DNA of 64,000 nt from Eustoma russellianum (GCA_036186865.1 AP025067.1:24192018-24256017); one strand, 5' to 3'. Positions 22,717-33,609 are shown, numbered from the stretch's first letter. Program-made: numbers and translations. The notes: a model not told the origin generated them from the sequence alone.

Positions 22717-23094
22717 GTGGCTACTCTTCGCTATTTAGCTTTTTTTAAATATTTCTTATTATATTTTGTAATTTTTAATTTTTAATTTTATATTAATGAA
22801 GTTTGTTTTTTTAATATCGTATTTGTTTTCTTAATAATTATAACACGTGTTTAATCTCTTACGAATCCTGACGACGCACATGTATACGCGAAATGTGGTT
22901 AAGAAAAATTTCTTCCGACTAATTCATCGACTAAACATCAACTATATACCGACGAAACCTAATACAACGACGAAAACCTACTAACTATATATATCTTCGA
23001 CGAAACTTAATAGAACGACAAAAACCTACTAACCGTATCGACGAAAAACGGAAAAACTAAATACAATGAGAAGAAAGGGCTTCGCGGGTTTTTT

Positions 23095-23453
23095 TTTTGA
23101 ATTTACCGACGCTTTACCGACGAAACAGCGACGGAAAACGTCTCTTCACATTATTCGACGCGTTTCGTCGCTATTCCGTCGCCAAGTTGTCGCTATTCGG
23201 CAGTGTCAGTTCAGTTCCCAACGGTTGCATCGTACGATAAACATACGTCGCTAATTCATCGCTACGTCGTCGCTATAACATCCGAAAGGTCATCACTGCA
23301 CATTCACTGCACACACTGCACATTCACTGCACATTCCCAACGGTTGACAAATGCGTCGCTATGTCGTCGCTATGTCGTCGCTCATTTCACTATTTATACC
23401 CCAAACATCCGCTGTTATACATACACACATAGAACGTTATAAATAATCAAAAT
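23095..23453 (+). promoter_or_regulatory. Promoter of small gene B (duplicate of the gene A promoter)
   Basis: Contains ACGTCTCTTCA followed by CGACGCGTTTCGTCGCTA, colinear with 22165-22200 upstream of gene A. Repeated CGTCGCTATGTCGTCGCT motifs follow, then a TATA box, TATTTATA, at 23391-23398, about 56 bases before the ATG. A short CACTGCACATT tandem repeat (23290-23335) is special to this copy. Confidence 0.55.
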
Positions 23454-23786
23454 ATGCCGCGTCGTTTTAAAAGAACCCCAAGGCGTGGTGGACGGGCAAA
23501 CAGTGCCCCTCCAGAAGGGCCTCCTCCTCAACCACCATCGGTTGAGCGAGAGGGTTCTGTATCTGTCTATGGCCCACCGCCGCATCAGGATGATCAAGAA
23601 CAAATGCCGGTGCAGGACGCCGACTTCCGTATGCTGATGGCAAACATGCATCAGCAGTCGCGGCAACTGCACTACATGACTAGAAGGCTGTGGAAGATGA
23701 AATTTAGATACTACAAGCTCAAGCGCCTTCTCAAAGAGTTTGCGGAGAATGTCGCGGCCACTCTTTCGTCCGATGACGAAGAGTGA
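23454..23786 (+). CDS. Small CACTA-borne protein B (110 aa), paralogue of A
   Basis: Unrecognised protein and tandem duplicate of protein A. It begins MPRRFKRTPRRGGRANSAPP, so the basic RGG start and proline-rich segment (EGPPPQPP) are kept. A helical segment with HYMTRRLWKMKFRYYKLKRL follows, and the acidic tail reads ENVAATLSSDDEE. The two proteins agree in length and pattern more than in residues, meaning old divergence with both reading frames kept open. Its 3' flank also resembles that of gene A (ACACGTGTTTAAT at about 90-130 bases past the stop in both). Confidence 0.6.
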   Translation: MPRRFKRTPRRGGRANSAPPEGPPPQPPSVEREGSVSVYGPPPHQDDQEQMPVQDADFRMLMANMHQQSRQLHYMTRRLWKMKFRYYKLKRLLKEFAENVAATLSSDDEE

Positions 23787-23931
23787 ACGGCCCATCTCCG
23801 CATCTCTTTTTAGATTTTTTTTTTATTTTTTCGTTTGATAATGTAACTTCTTATTATTAAATGAATGAGTATTTTTCCCAATTACCGCTTTCTTTTTCCT
23901 TAATCAATACACGTGTTTAATTCTCGATGTA

Positions 23932-24330
23932 TCTGCGACGACACAACGACAAACCGAATTACGAACGGAAAGTAATTCAAAACATTTGCCACATACGGGT
24001 TTCATTGACAAAAAAACGACGATACACAACTCCAAGAACTTAGTAAACGACGAATTTATTTTATACTTTTAGCGACACATTTGCGACGACATAGCGACGA
24101 AGCGTTATAAACTAAATAGCGACGAACAAAAACACGCAGAATAGCGACGAGACACCGACAAATCACCGACGTAATTCACCTGACTGACTATTTTTCTTTT
24201 AGCGACAACGAATTTCATCGTACTTTCGTCGCAATTAGCGACTACATTATTTTGGTCGCAGAGTCGTCGCTATTACCGACGAAACAACGACTATACGTTG
24301 TTCGTCGGTGATTTTTCCGTCGGCAAACCA
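23932..24330. repeat. Right subterminal motif array of the CACTA element
   Basis: Repeated GCGACGA / TCGTCGC motifs in both orientations (for example GCGACGACATAGCGACGA at about 24083). It mirrors the left array and ends in the right inverted repeat. Confidence 0.85.
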
Positions 24331-24335
24331 CAATT

Positions 24336-24346
24336 TTTTTGTGGTG
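24336..24346 (-). repeat. Right terminal inverted repeat of the CACTA element
   Basis: TTTTTGTGGTG, complement of the left CACCACAAAAA, followed by TSD TAT at 24347-24349. Confidence 0.9.
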
Positions 24347-24349
24347 TAT

Positions 24350-25542
24350 ACTTATACGTAGAAGATAAAATAGAATTGAAACGGAAATAACATGACAAAC
24401 GAAAAAGTGTGATGGTAAATGAAAGGTGTTTACGAAATTGCATGTTTTTAGAAAAGTCACCCTTACAAAGAAAATATATTGCATAGTTGGGTTTGGTTCC
24501 AACAAATGGGCCGTCCAGGTACATATAGACTATGTTGTAAGGAGCTAGGCCGCCTGGACACATGTTGACCATTGGGGGAACTAAAACTGTAATTCTTGCA
24601 ATATAAGTCACTTGTAAGGTAAGCGCCATGGCCATTGCATTGCATTAATGAAAAAGGATATCGCATATGGATGTATCAAGGGGTAACCGCATATGAGTAT
24701 CAGGAAAGGATATCGCATATGGATGCCGCAAGGGTGACCATATATGGATACCATAAATGGACACCGCATATGGATGTCTTAAGGGGTAACCGCATATGGA
24801 TATCAGAAATGGATATCGATAGAGATACGTAAAGGGTAATCGCCTATCATATCGGAAAATAGAAAAGTGAAATATGAGAAATGGAAAGTGGAATATGAAA
24901 TGGAAATGAATAAAGAGTAAATGGTTGTCGAGTGATTGCATTCATGATTTTGAAAAATTGCATCATGGTTTTTGATTATACTGGCTTATGTGTGCGATGA
25001 CTTAGTTGCGTGTGCTTTACTTGCTTGATTTTACAGGAAGGGCAAAGAGGTAAATTTATTTGCGAAGAGAAGCATGTTATTTTCTGTATCGTTATTTATT
25101 TATTTTATTTACCCTTGCTTCTCCATGTATGATCCTATGGTAAATATAATCAGGTTACTTGCTAGGCGATGTATTCGCTCACCCCACGTTATAAATTATA
25201 TTTGCGGATTCCCAGGATTACGAGCTAGTGTATGTTGAGGACGATTAGGAGTGGGGATAATGAGAATCCTGACTTGAGGATTTGAACGAGGACTTAGTAG
25301 ACTTTATTTTATTCAGTTGGATAGTTTGTTTCTATTTCGATTTTCATAAACCCTAGATTACAAGACTTCGACTTTTTATTAATGGCCTTTATTTTGATAT
25401 TTTAATTTATATCGTTTCCGTTGATATTGAATTGTGCTATAATGCTTACGTGTAATGGATTGTATCGATGCCTTGTGTTTTCCTTAGCGAAATACGGCGG
25501 ATAAGTCGTTTCGAGGTCTAAGCCTCGGGACGGGTTGCTACA
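24350..25542 (+). repeat. 3' part of an old Tekay-type LTR
   Basis: The downstream half follows the same plan as the LTR at 3172: GGTTACTTGCTAGGCG..TTCGCT (compare 5280-5305), then a GAGGACGA..GAGTGGG block. It ends with a CGGGACGGGTTGCTACA-like terminus (compare GGGTCGGGGCACTACA). As in that LTR, a tandem array lies a few hundred bases upstream: units of about 57 bp around ATATCGCATATGGATG at 24655-24820. No left LTR border is found; it may be truncated or may lie beyond the CACTA insertion. Confidence 0.6.
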
Positions 25543-25639
25543 ATTCAGCTCTGCTCGGCGGTAGTTTACTTCTCCAAGTTCTATCCATGTTTCACTTAAG
25601 CTCGGTCTCGCTTCAGCTCGACTAACTTCAGTTCTACCA

Positions 25640-25860
25640 ATATTAACAGGTACAAGAAGATAATTATTGAAGGAGATGCTATTTATTCAACACTTGTTCA
25701 AACCGAAAGAAAACAAAGCTACTTCTGCTTTGGTGATAGATGAAGCTTGGATTAAAAGAGAAGGAAATATAGTAGCCCATATATGTAATGAGGAGATATG
25801 TACTTCTGATAATAAACCTGATGTAATGCAAACTGCCTTGTTGGCATATATGTCTTGAAA
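25640..25860 (+). pseudogene. RNase H-like (RVT_3-type) domain fragment
   Basis: Two frames together give KKIIIEGDAIYSTLV followed by AWIKREGNIVAHICNEEICT. The pairing of an I/VEGD motif with W-KREGN-VAH is typical of the RNase H-like domain found in plant L1 LINEs and related host fragments. A frameshift separates the halves and no other LINE domain is nearby. Confidence 0.5.
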
Positions 25861-26075
25861 TGAAATGAAAATTTCGAAGTTTTCTATCAAAAAACTTTCA
25901 ACAAAAGATATCAGCGACGTTCTGTAATATTTTGGCTATTATTCTGTTAAATATGTAACATTAATGCTATTGACGATTCAAAAACGCAAAAATACCTCTC
26001 AGTTTCGGTTTACTTGCCGGGAAGTTTTTCCGGAGTGACCTTAACGTTACGTATTTAAAAGAAAAAGGGTCAAAG

Positions 26076-26608
26076 TGTCGAGATTCAAGAAGTCGAGAAA
26101 TGATTCTGCAGCTGGAGAAGTTGAATTGAAGAGATGAAGTTGAAGATTGAAGGAAAAAAGTTGCAGTGTTCGATTATATGCGCAAAGAAGAAGGAGACAG
26201 GCTTCAGCAGTTGAAGAAGATTGGCGGCAGAATTTAAATGAATGAAAAGACCAAAATACACTTACTTAATGAGTTGCATCACTGTGTAAATAAAGGGCGT
26301 TCTTGTCATTTTGTTTTCTTCTTCTTAGTGTTGTTGGACTGTGTATATGTACTGCAGCAACTTTAGCGCATAGTTTTGTAATCTTAATAACCGAATTTCA
26401 GTTTGGCAGTTATCAATTTGATTCCTCTCGTTTTCTCTCTCTCTCTCTCTCCTCTCTCTTTCCTTTTGTTGATCTTGTTTCAGTTGTTATGATGCGCGGT
26501 TGGCATTATGATTGCAATATTGAATGGAGCTTGGTGATGAATTGATCAATTGATTATGGAGTCTTATGCAGGTGATTGTTGAATTCGTATTAGTTTTATC
26601 TTTTATCA
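26076..26608 (+). repeat. 5' LTR of the copia element
   Basis: 533 bp, TG...CA ends, with a (TC)n tract near 26437-26460. The direct-repeat partner is 31280-31817. Confidence 0.92.
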
Positions 26609-26620
26609 TGGTATCAGAAC
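26609..26620 (+). other. Primer binding site of the copia element
   Basis: TGGTATCAGAAC abuts the 5' LTR. It differs from the initiator-Met consensus by one base. Confidence 0.9.
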
Positions 26621-26739
26621 TTGTGTATGAGTGATGTGATTTTGTTTCATTGTGCGATTGATTACAAATTAAGAAATCATGACTTCGTTTAATGCTTCGA
26701 CTTGAAGAACAAACAATGTAAATGATAATCCTACTTCCA

Positions 26740-29700
26740 ATCCTCTGTTTTTGCATCCCAGCAAAAGTCTTGCGGTAGTTCTTGTGCAACCACCACTTAA
26801 TAGACATAATTTTCATTCTTGGAGTAGAACATTGCGTATGGCATTTACTATTAAAAATAAACTTGGTTTTATTGACGGTTCTGTGGTGCAACCTAGAGAA
26901 GATGATGAGAGATTCTTAGCATGGACACAGTGTAATATCATAGTTCAATCATGGATATAAAATTGTGTTTCACCTTCTATAGCACAAAGCATCATGTGGT
27001 TCAATACAGCTTATGATGTGTGGAAGGACCTCACCCTTAGGTTTGGAGGAGGAGATCCGTTTAGACTGTCGGATCTGTTAGAGCAATTTTATGTTGTCAA
27101 GCAGGAAGGACTCTCAATTAGTGACTGTTTCACAAAGTTAAAGTCCTTATGGGAGGAGATATTGGTGTTGAGACCGATTCCTAGATGTGAATGTGCTAGG
27201 TGTACTTGTGATGTGGCAGCTAAGATGAATAAATTTGTTGAGAGAGACTATGTTATAAAGTTCATAAAAGGCTTGAGTGGGGAGTTTGATCCCGTCAGAT
27301 CATAGATCTTTGTAATGACACCATTACCTAGTATTTCAACTGCATTTTCAATGGCGTTACAATATGAGAGAAAACTGATGAATGGCAACAATAATGGAGG
27401 TAATTTTGTGAACAATCCTTCAGCATTACTGATGACTTGAACATGCCAGCCAGCTTTGCAGTTGGCACCCATGATCTCAGACCTAAGTTTGGTAATGGAA
27501 GAAGGGGTGCAGGGAGAGGTTATCACAATTTCTCACAAAGACCAGTTTGTACTCACTGTAGCATGAGTGGTCACACGGTTGAAAGGTGTTATAAAAAATA
27601 TGGTTACCCACAGGATTCAACACTAAAGCATAAGTTAATATGGTTGATTATGTTGGGAATGAAGTGAATCAATTGAAGTTCTATGGTGAATGTCAGAATC
27701 AGTTTATGCATCAAGGAGAACAGGTTGGCCTTCTTCCAACACCTCAGCAACCTATGCCTGCCTTGATAGTGGAGCAGTACAACAAGTTGATGAACCTGCT
27801 CAATGAGAGAGATGGAGTTACTGCCAATGGGAGCTCAAATTTTTTTGGTGCACAGCCTGTGGTCATGAATGCTCAGACCTTCTTGAAGAATGATAGTCTT
27901 CCAGGTAAGGTTTCTAATGCTAATCTTAATAACATTTGGATTCTGGATTTAGGAGCAAGTGATCACATTGCTTGTTCTCTTTCTTTATTCGATTCATATA
28001 TTCCAGTATCAAACATTTCAGTTAAAATGCCTAATGATGTATCAGCAACTGCTACTCATGTTTGGAAAAGTCTCTACAAGTCCCTCTCTTACAGTGTCAA
28101 GTGTCCTTTTTGTCCCAAGTTTCAACTTCAATTTGTTATCTCTCAGCAAATTGGTATTAAATTCTCACATTGTTGTATGTTTCCATGGCACTAAGTGTAT
28201 TTTACAGGACCACTCTTCCAAGAGGAAGATTGGTTCAGCTGAATTGGTAAATGGTCTATGCTACTTCAGTGGAGATCAACCTCATAATTCCTCAGCCTCT
28301 TCAGAAAGCCTGACTGCGCACTCCTCTGTCAACAAATCTTTTGTAGACCCCATGATGTGGCATTTGAGGCTTGGTCATGCATCAATGCCAAGAATGTTAG
28401 AAATAAGGAAACTAAATCCTTCTGTTATTACTTCAAGTGAATAGTCTCAATGTAAAATTCGCCCCCTTATCAGAATGAAAAATTCTGATAAAAGTTACCC
28501 TTTCCTGTATCCCTTTCTTCTTCCGTGGCATGCTTTGATTTGATTCATATAGATATCTGGGGGCCTCATAAGGTTCCTACCATGTATGGGCAATACTATT
28601 TCATGACCCTGGTTGATGATTATAGTAGGTTTACTTAGGTGTACATGTTGAAAACTAAGTATGAGGCTAAGCAAATTATAGAGAGTTTCTACAGCTATGT
28701 ACACACACAATTTGGCAAGAAACTGAAAATGATTCGTTCAGATAATGCCCCTGAATTTGAAATAAACACTTTCTTTTCTCAAAAGGGCATTATTCCTCAG
28801 AAAAGCTGCCCATACACACCTCAACAGAATGAACTAGTAGAAAGAAAACAACAACATATACTAATAATAGCCAGAAGTCTCAGGTTTCAATACAATTTAC
28901 CTTTAGAATATTGAGGCTTCTGTATATAGCATGCCATCCACATCATTAATATGATTCCAACCCCTGTCCTCAACCAAAAAACACCATATGAGATCCTATA
29001 TCAGCAACCTCCCACTTACAGCCACTTGAAGGGTATTTGGATGCCAAGCCTATGCCTACAATAACCAACCAGGAAAGACAAAGTTGGATGTCAGATCCCA
29101 TGCTTGCATATTCCTTGGTATTCCTCACTTCACAAAAGGTTACAGTCTACAGAACCTTGAAACCAAGACTGTCTTCATAACCAAACATGTTCTATTTCAA
29201 GAACAGTGCTTCCCATTCTCCTCTTTGTCAAACAGTTCTCGTCAACTCCTTAATGATTCTCATTTCCAATCTCCTTCTGCAGACACTCAGATTCTAAATA
29301 CCTCAGATCCTCTCCAATCTCCTTCTTCATACACTCAAATTCTAAATAACTCAGATCCTCCATCATATGTTCTTCCTTCAATCCCATCATATGACAGTCC
29401 ATTGCCAGCTTCCTACCAGCCTTTACAATATTCACAGTGGCCAAGTATGACTTCAAATGATCAACTCCAGCAAAATGACCTTCAGCCACATAGCCTGCCT
29501 GTTGGGAACAGTTATCTCAACAATTCTCCAACTCTCAGTAGGCCTTCTAGAAATAGAAATCCTCCCAATTATCTACAAGATTATTATTGCAATCTTCTCA
29601 ATGTGCTTCCTTCACTTGACACATGTTCTAAGTCTCATACATTGTATCCCATCAGTTCATGCTTGTCCTTTGATCACTTGTCTTCTGCATACAGAACATA

Positions 29701-31260
29701 TGCATTAAGTATTAACATAAATCCTGATCCTATAACCTATCAGGATGCATCAAGGCATGAGCATTGGTGCAAGGCTATGCAGCAAGAACTTCAAGCTCTT
29801 GAACATAACCATATCTCGTCTATAGTTGATCTGCCTGCAGGAAAGGTGCATATTGGGTGCAAATGAGTCTATAAGACCAAATACAATCTGGATGGCTTGG
29901 TGGAAATGTTCAAAGCTAGATTAGTGGCCAAGGGGTATACACAGCAACTAGGGGTGGATTATACAGACACCTTTTCTCCAGTTGCTAAACTGACTACGGT
30001 TAGACTTGTTCTAGCTCTTGCTGCAAGTCAAGGATGGTTTATACATCAACTGGACGTTAATAATGCATTTTTGCATGGAGATCTTTAAGAAGAAATATAC
30101 ATGGACCTACCCCTTGGCATTACCTCTTCAGGTGGTAACAAGGTTTGCAAGTGGCACAAGTCATTATATGGCCTAAAGCAGGCCAACAGGCAGTAGAACT
30201 ATAAACTTACTCAAGCACTATTATCTCAAGGTTATCTTCGGTCTCCTCATGATCACAGTTTATTTACCAAGTCTTCTTAAGATGCCTTTATTGTGATCCT
30301 TGTATATGTTGATGACATTGTGGTCACATGTTCCAAACTGGTTCCAATCCTAGCACTCAAGGCATATCTACATCACACCTTTCAAATTAAAAACTTGGGT
30401 GACCTTAGATACTTCATAGGGATAGAAGTAGCTAGGTCACAGGAGGGCTCATCTTATGCCAGAGAAAGTATGCCATTGAACTCTTGCAAACCACAGGCTT
30501 TCTTGGTGCAAAGCCTGCCAAGACTCAAATGCAGAAGAATGCTAAACTTCAGCATAATGACTCAACATTAATAAGTGATGTTAGTGGATACAGAAGCCTA
30601 ATAGGAAAATTGATGTACTTGACAATAACCAGACCCGATATCACTTTTACGGTCCAACAATTGAGTCAGTTTTTGGACTCCCCTACACAACTGCACATAC
30701 AAACTGCACACAGGTTGCTGAGATATATAAAGGGAACCATTGGTCAAGGTCTAATGTTTCCAAGAAATGAAGGATCAGAGGAGCCTAAACTTACAGCTTT
30801 TGCGGATGGTGACTGGGCCGGATGTCAAGAGACTAGAAGGTCGATTATTGGGTTATGTATGTTCTATGGCAAAGCATTAGCTTCATGGAAAGCGAAGAAA
30901 AAATCAACAGTGTCTAGATCATCATCGGAAGCAGAATATAGAGCACTTGCAGCAGCTACTTGTGAGACTCAGTGGTTGCTCTACGTGTTGGCAGATCTCA
31001 AAATAAAACAAACGGGACCAGTAGAGTTATTTTGTGATAGCAAGAGTGTTATGCACATAGTTGAAAATCCGGTGTTTCATGAAAAAACTAAACACATAGA
31101 GATTGATTGTCATATTGTTAGACAAAAGTTTCAGGAGGGAGTTGTGAAGCATATGCCTGTGAAAACAGAAGCTCAATTGGCTGACTTGTTTACAAAACCA
31201 TTAGAGGCAGGAAGGTTGCAAACTCTGACTAAGGCTGTGTGGACTTCAAATATGTATGCT
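26740..31260 (+). pseudogene. copia gag-pol polyprotein remnant
   Basis: Order seen: a gag domain (HPSKSLAVVLVQPPLNRHNF, then NKLGFIDGSV); a CCHC knuckle (CTHCSMSGHTVERCYKKYG, about 27550); protease remnant (WILDLGASDHIA, where the catalytic DTG/DSG has become DLG); GAG-pre-integrase (MWHLRLGHAS); and integrase (IRSDNAPEFE, YTPQQNELVERK). Reverse transcriptase follows (FSPVAKLTTVRLVLALAA, QLDVNNAFLHGDL, LVYVDDIVV), then RNase H (ADGDWAGCQETRRS, KSTVSRSSSEAEYRAL, HIEIDCHIVR). The order integrase before RT marks it as Ty1. Many stops and frameshifts (for example 26958, 27303, 28440, 28916, 29864, 30086) make it inactive. Confidence 0.9.
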
Positions 31261-31271
31261 CAGTCAAGTTT

Positions 31272-31279
31272 GAGGGGGC
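31272..31279 (+). other. Polypurine tract of the copia element
   Basis: GAGGGGGC directly precedes the TG of the 3' LTR. Confidence 0.75.
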
Positions 31280-31817
31280 TGTCAAGATTCAAGAAGATGA
31301 GAAATGATTCTGCAGCTAGAGAAGTTGAATTGAAGATATGAACTTGAAGATTAAAGGAAAAGGTTGCAGTGTTCGACTATATGCGTAAAGAAGAAAGAGA
31401 CGGGCTTCAGCAGTTGAAGAAGATTAGCGGCAGAATTTAAATGAATGAAAAGACCAAAACACCCTTATTTAATGAGTTGCGTCACTGTGTAAATAAAGGG
31501 CGTTCTTGTCATTTTGTTTTCTTCTTCTTAGTGTTGTTGGACTGTGTATATGTACTGCAGCAACTTCAGCGCATAGTTTTGTAATCTTGATAACCGAATT
31601 TCAGTTTGGCAGTTATCAATTTGATTCCTCTCATTTTCTCTCTCTCTCTCTCTTCTCTCCTCTCTCTTTTCTTTTGTTGATCTTGTTTCAGTTGTTATGA
31701 TACGGGGTTGATATTGTGGTTGCAATATTGAATGGAGCTCGGTGATGAATTCATCAATTGATTATGGAGTCTTATGCAGGTGATTGTTGAAATTCGTATT
31801 AGTTTTATCTTTTATCA
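31280..31817 (+). repeat. 3' LTR of the copia element
   Basis: 538 bp, colinear with 26076-26608; followed by the TSD CAAAG. Confidence 0.92.
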
Positions 31818-31827
31818 CAAAGTATTA

Positions 31828-31930
31828 CTCCATCCGTCTTAAAATATAAACTTACTTTTACATTTTAACCTAATGTAATTTATATTGTGTTGAAAAATCA
31901 AATTTGACTTATATTTTAAGACAGATATAG
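31828..31930. mobile_element. Stowaway-like MITE
   Basis: 103 bp flanked by TA on both sides. The left end CTCCATCCGTCTTAAAATAT matches the complement of the right end (CTATATCTGTCTTAAAATAT), the classical mariner/Stowaway terminal pattern. It sits four bases beyond the copia TSD. Confidence 0.8.
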
Positions 31931-31932
31931 TA

Positions 31933-32569
31933 TAAAAATAAGATTAATGATAAAACATGATCTTGAAATTTGTTTCGTAAACGTCAGTGTTCTTTATCTT
32001 TTTTTTTTTTTTTTTTTTTTTTGTATACCTCACCAAAGTCTAAAAATTTTCGGCTTAAACTTCGATGTACAACAATTTTGTCATGTGGATTTACAATAAG
32101 AATCCTTAAACAGAAAAGTTGATGCCGTAACCTTTCTCAAGCAACATTCTCATTTTATTTCTTTAGTTATTATGACTCATGCCTAAGTATGTCAAATTTT
32201 GACACAATCTGTCAACTCGATAGAAATTTAATCCAATTTTTGTATGTTTGAGTTTGGTTTTTGGAAGTTCAAGTCAGAATCACGTCAAACTTGTCTAACC
32301 CGTGGGTTGATCCATATGACTTGTCAAATCGAAAACTAACCTATACGTCGAACATGAAACTGACTAGTAAACCTGATAAATCCGACAAAAACTCCACCCA
32401 TCAAATTCAAAACTAGTCCGTCAACTTGTCAAACCCGATCTTCTGAACTTGTTAACCAGTCAAACATGCCTTGCTAAACTCACCAAACTCAATATTAGGG
32501 CGTCAGGTCAAATCCAAATCGAGGTGCCAACCTGATAGGTTAGCTTTTGGTTTGCCATTTGATACCTGC
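31933..32569. other. Intergenic repeat-derived DNA
   Basis: No gene. It contains a run of T (about 32000-32020) and a segment (32190-32569) made of loose repeats of TGTCAAACC(C/T)G / GTCAACTTGTC, probably an old repeat of unknown class. The last eight bases plus one form the left TSD of the hAT MITE. Confidence 0.5.
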
Positions 32570-32577
32570 CAATCGAC

Positions 32578-33258
32578 TATGGGTGTCAAACAGGTCGTGT
32601 ATCGTGTTTCGTGTTTCGTGTTTTTTGGGTTTCGTGTATCAAAGTGCCGTACCCATACCTTACCCGTTTGCTTCGCGTGTATAGATGTAGATACCCAAAC
32701 CCGTACATGTCAGGTTTCGTGTCGTGTATCGGGTATACCCACAAACTTGACAAGTACAAATATTTCAAGTTGTGTATAGGTCATTTCATATATTTTTCCA
32801 GGTATTTTCAGGTTTCGTGTATTTTTCAGGTTTCATGTACTTAAATAACTACTGATATGATGCATGAAACAACAATAAGTACACAACCAAAGGTTAAAGA
32901 TTAAAATGAGTGAGGTCCTCTAAACTTAAATCACTTGACTACGTAAAGAAATGGGATTTGGAAATGGAGGAAAGGAGAAACCGAATAGGGTTGCTTAGTA
33001 GCACGGTAGTCTTTTTTTTCTTTGAAATTTTAGTTTATTAATTATAAATTTTATTTAAAATATATTTTTTATATTTCGTGTATAAACGGGTATAAACGGG
33101 TACTTGCGGATATACCCGGACACGACCCGCTGTTGGCGGGTATCTTTCAGGTCTTACCCGATTTGTACACGAAACCCATCAAGGTCATACCCATACCCGC
33201 GAAAATTCGTGTCAGGTTCGGGTCGTGTTTCGTGTCGTGTATAAAATTGCCACCCCTA
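32578..33258. mobile_element. Non-autonomous hAT-like element (681 bp)
   Basis: The perfect 8-bp TSD CAATCGAC lies at 32570-32577 and 33259-33266. The left end TATGGGTGTC and the complement of the right end TAGGGGTGGC form an imperfect short inverted repeat. The 8-bp duplication and short ends are hAT traits. Both arms contain many copies of CGTGT / ACACG and GGGTA(T/C)CC text, which can fold back. No transposase. Confidence 0.8.
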
Positions 33259-33287
33259 CAATCGACCTATCCGATATGTTTGCCGCT

Positions 33288-33609
33288 CCTCCCTTGAAGC
33301 TGGAAGGGGTGCTTTCTTTTCTTAATGAAAATTTTGACTTTTATCCCATTCTTCATTCCCCCACCCCTTTCCTTTTGCTGAAAACGGGCATGGAGCCTGA
33401 GGTCAAAACTCCGGAGGTGCCCAACTCTTCTCGTTTTGCTACATCAAAGGTGCCCGCCTATGGTGCTGGAAAAGGAAGCAAGCCAACTTCTCGGAGAGAC
33501 ATAATTAACTGCATTGATCTCAGTAGCTACGCCACCCACGGAATTTAAAGAACCTAAAGGAGCGTGAGTCATATATTCTGCGGAACGCCGCTCTTGCCAG
33601 GGTTGTATA
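33288..33609. repeat. Organelle-like segment, copy 1
   Basis: 322 bp that appears identical to 34021-34342. It contains the psbC fragment and a stretch resembling plant mitochondrial DNA in style. Ends at the assembly gap. Confidence 0.8.
33478..33609 (-). pseudogene. psbC: Plastid psbC (PSII CP43) fragment, copy 1
   Basis: On the minus strand this reads IQPWQERRSAEYMTHAPLGS and on through GGVATEINAVNYVSPRSWLA. This is the unmistakable C-terminal third of the photosystem II CP43 protein of chloroplasts. Only about 44 codons remain; similarity stops after SWLA and at the gap. It is organelle DNA moved into this context, not a working gene. Confidence 0.9.

Larger units (their letters stand above)
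13798..24346 (-). mobile_element. CACTA (En/Spm-type) DNA transposon, 10,549 bp
   Basis: The left end is CACCACAAAAACA; the right end is its complement, TTTTTTTGTGGTG. The terminal inverted repeat is thus CACCACAAAAA, a variant of the classical CACTA end. A 3-bp TSD, TAT, lies at 13795-13797 and 24347-24349, as expected of the superfamily. Subterminal arrays of TCGTCGCTA / TAGCGACGA fill 13815-14282 and 23932-24330. Inside lie a TNPA/Ptta-like gene (14626-16551), a TNPD-like transposase gene (17990-21745), and two small plus-strand ORFs (22372 and 23454). Complete ends and an open transposase make this a possibly active or recently active copy, except for the nonsense codon in the TNPA-like gene. 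Confidence 0.93.
26076..31817 (+). mobile_element. Ty1 (copia) retrotransposon, degenerate
   Basis: 5742 bp. LTRs at 26076-26608 and 31280-31817 begin TGTC(G/A)AGATTC and end TTTTATCA. The 5-bp TSD CAAAG is at 26071-26075 and 31818-31822. LTRs differ at many sites (about 17 in the first 220 bp by eye), so the insertion is considerably older than the Ty3 element at 37866. Confidence 0.93.

Noticed and set aside
33225..33548. 107-aa plus-strand ORF
   Set aside because: It starts inside the hAT MITE, crosses its TSD and ends in the organelle-like repeat, so it is a chance fusion antisense to psbC.
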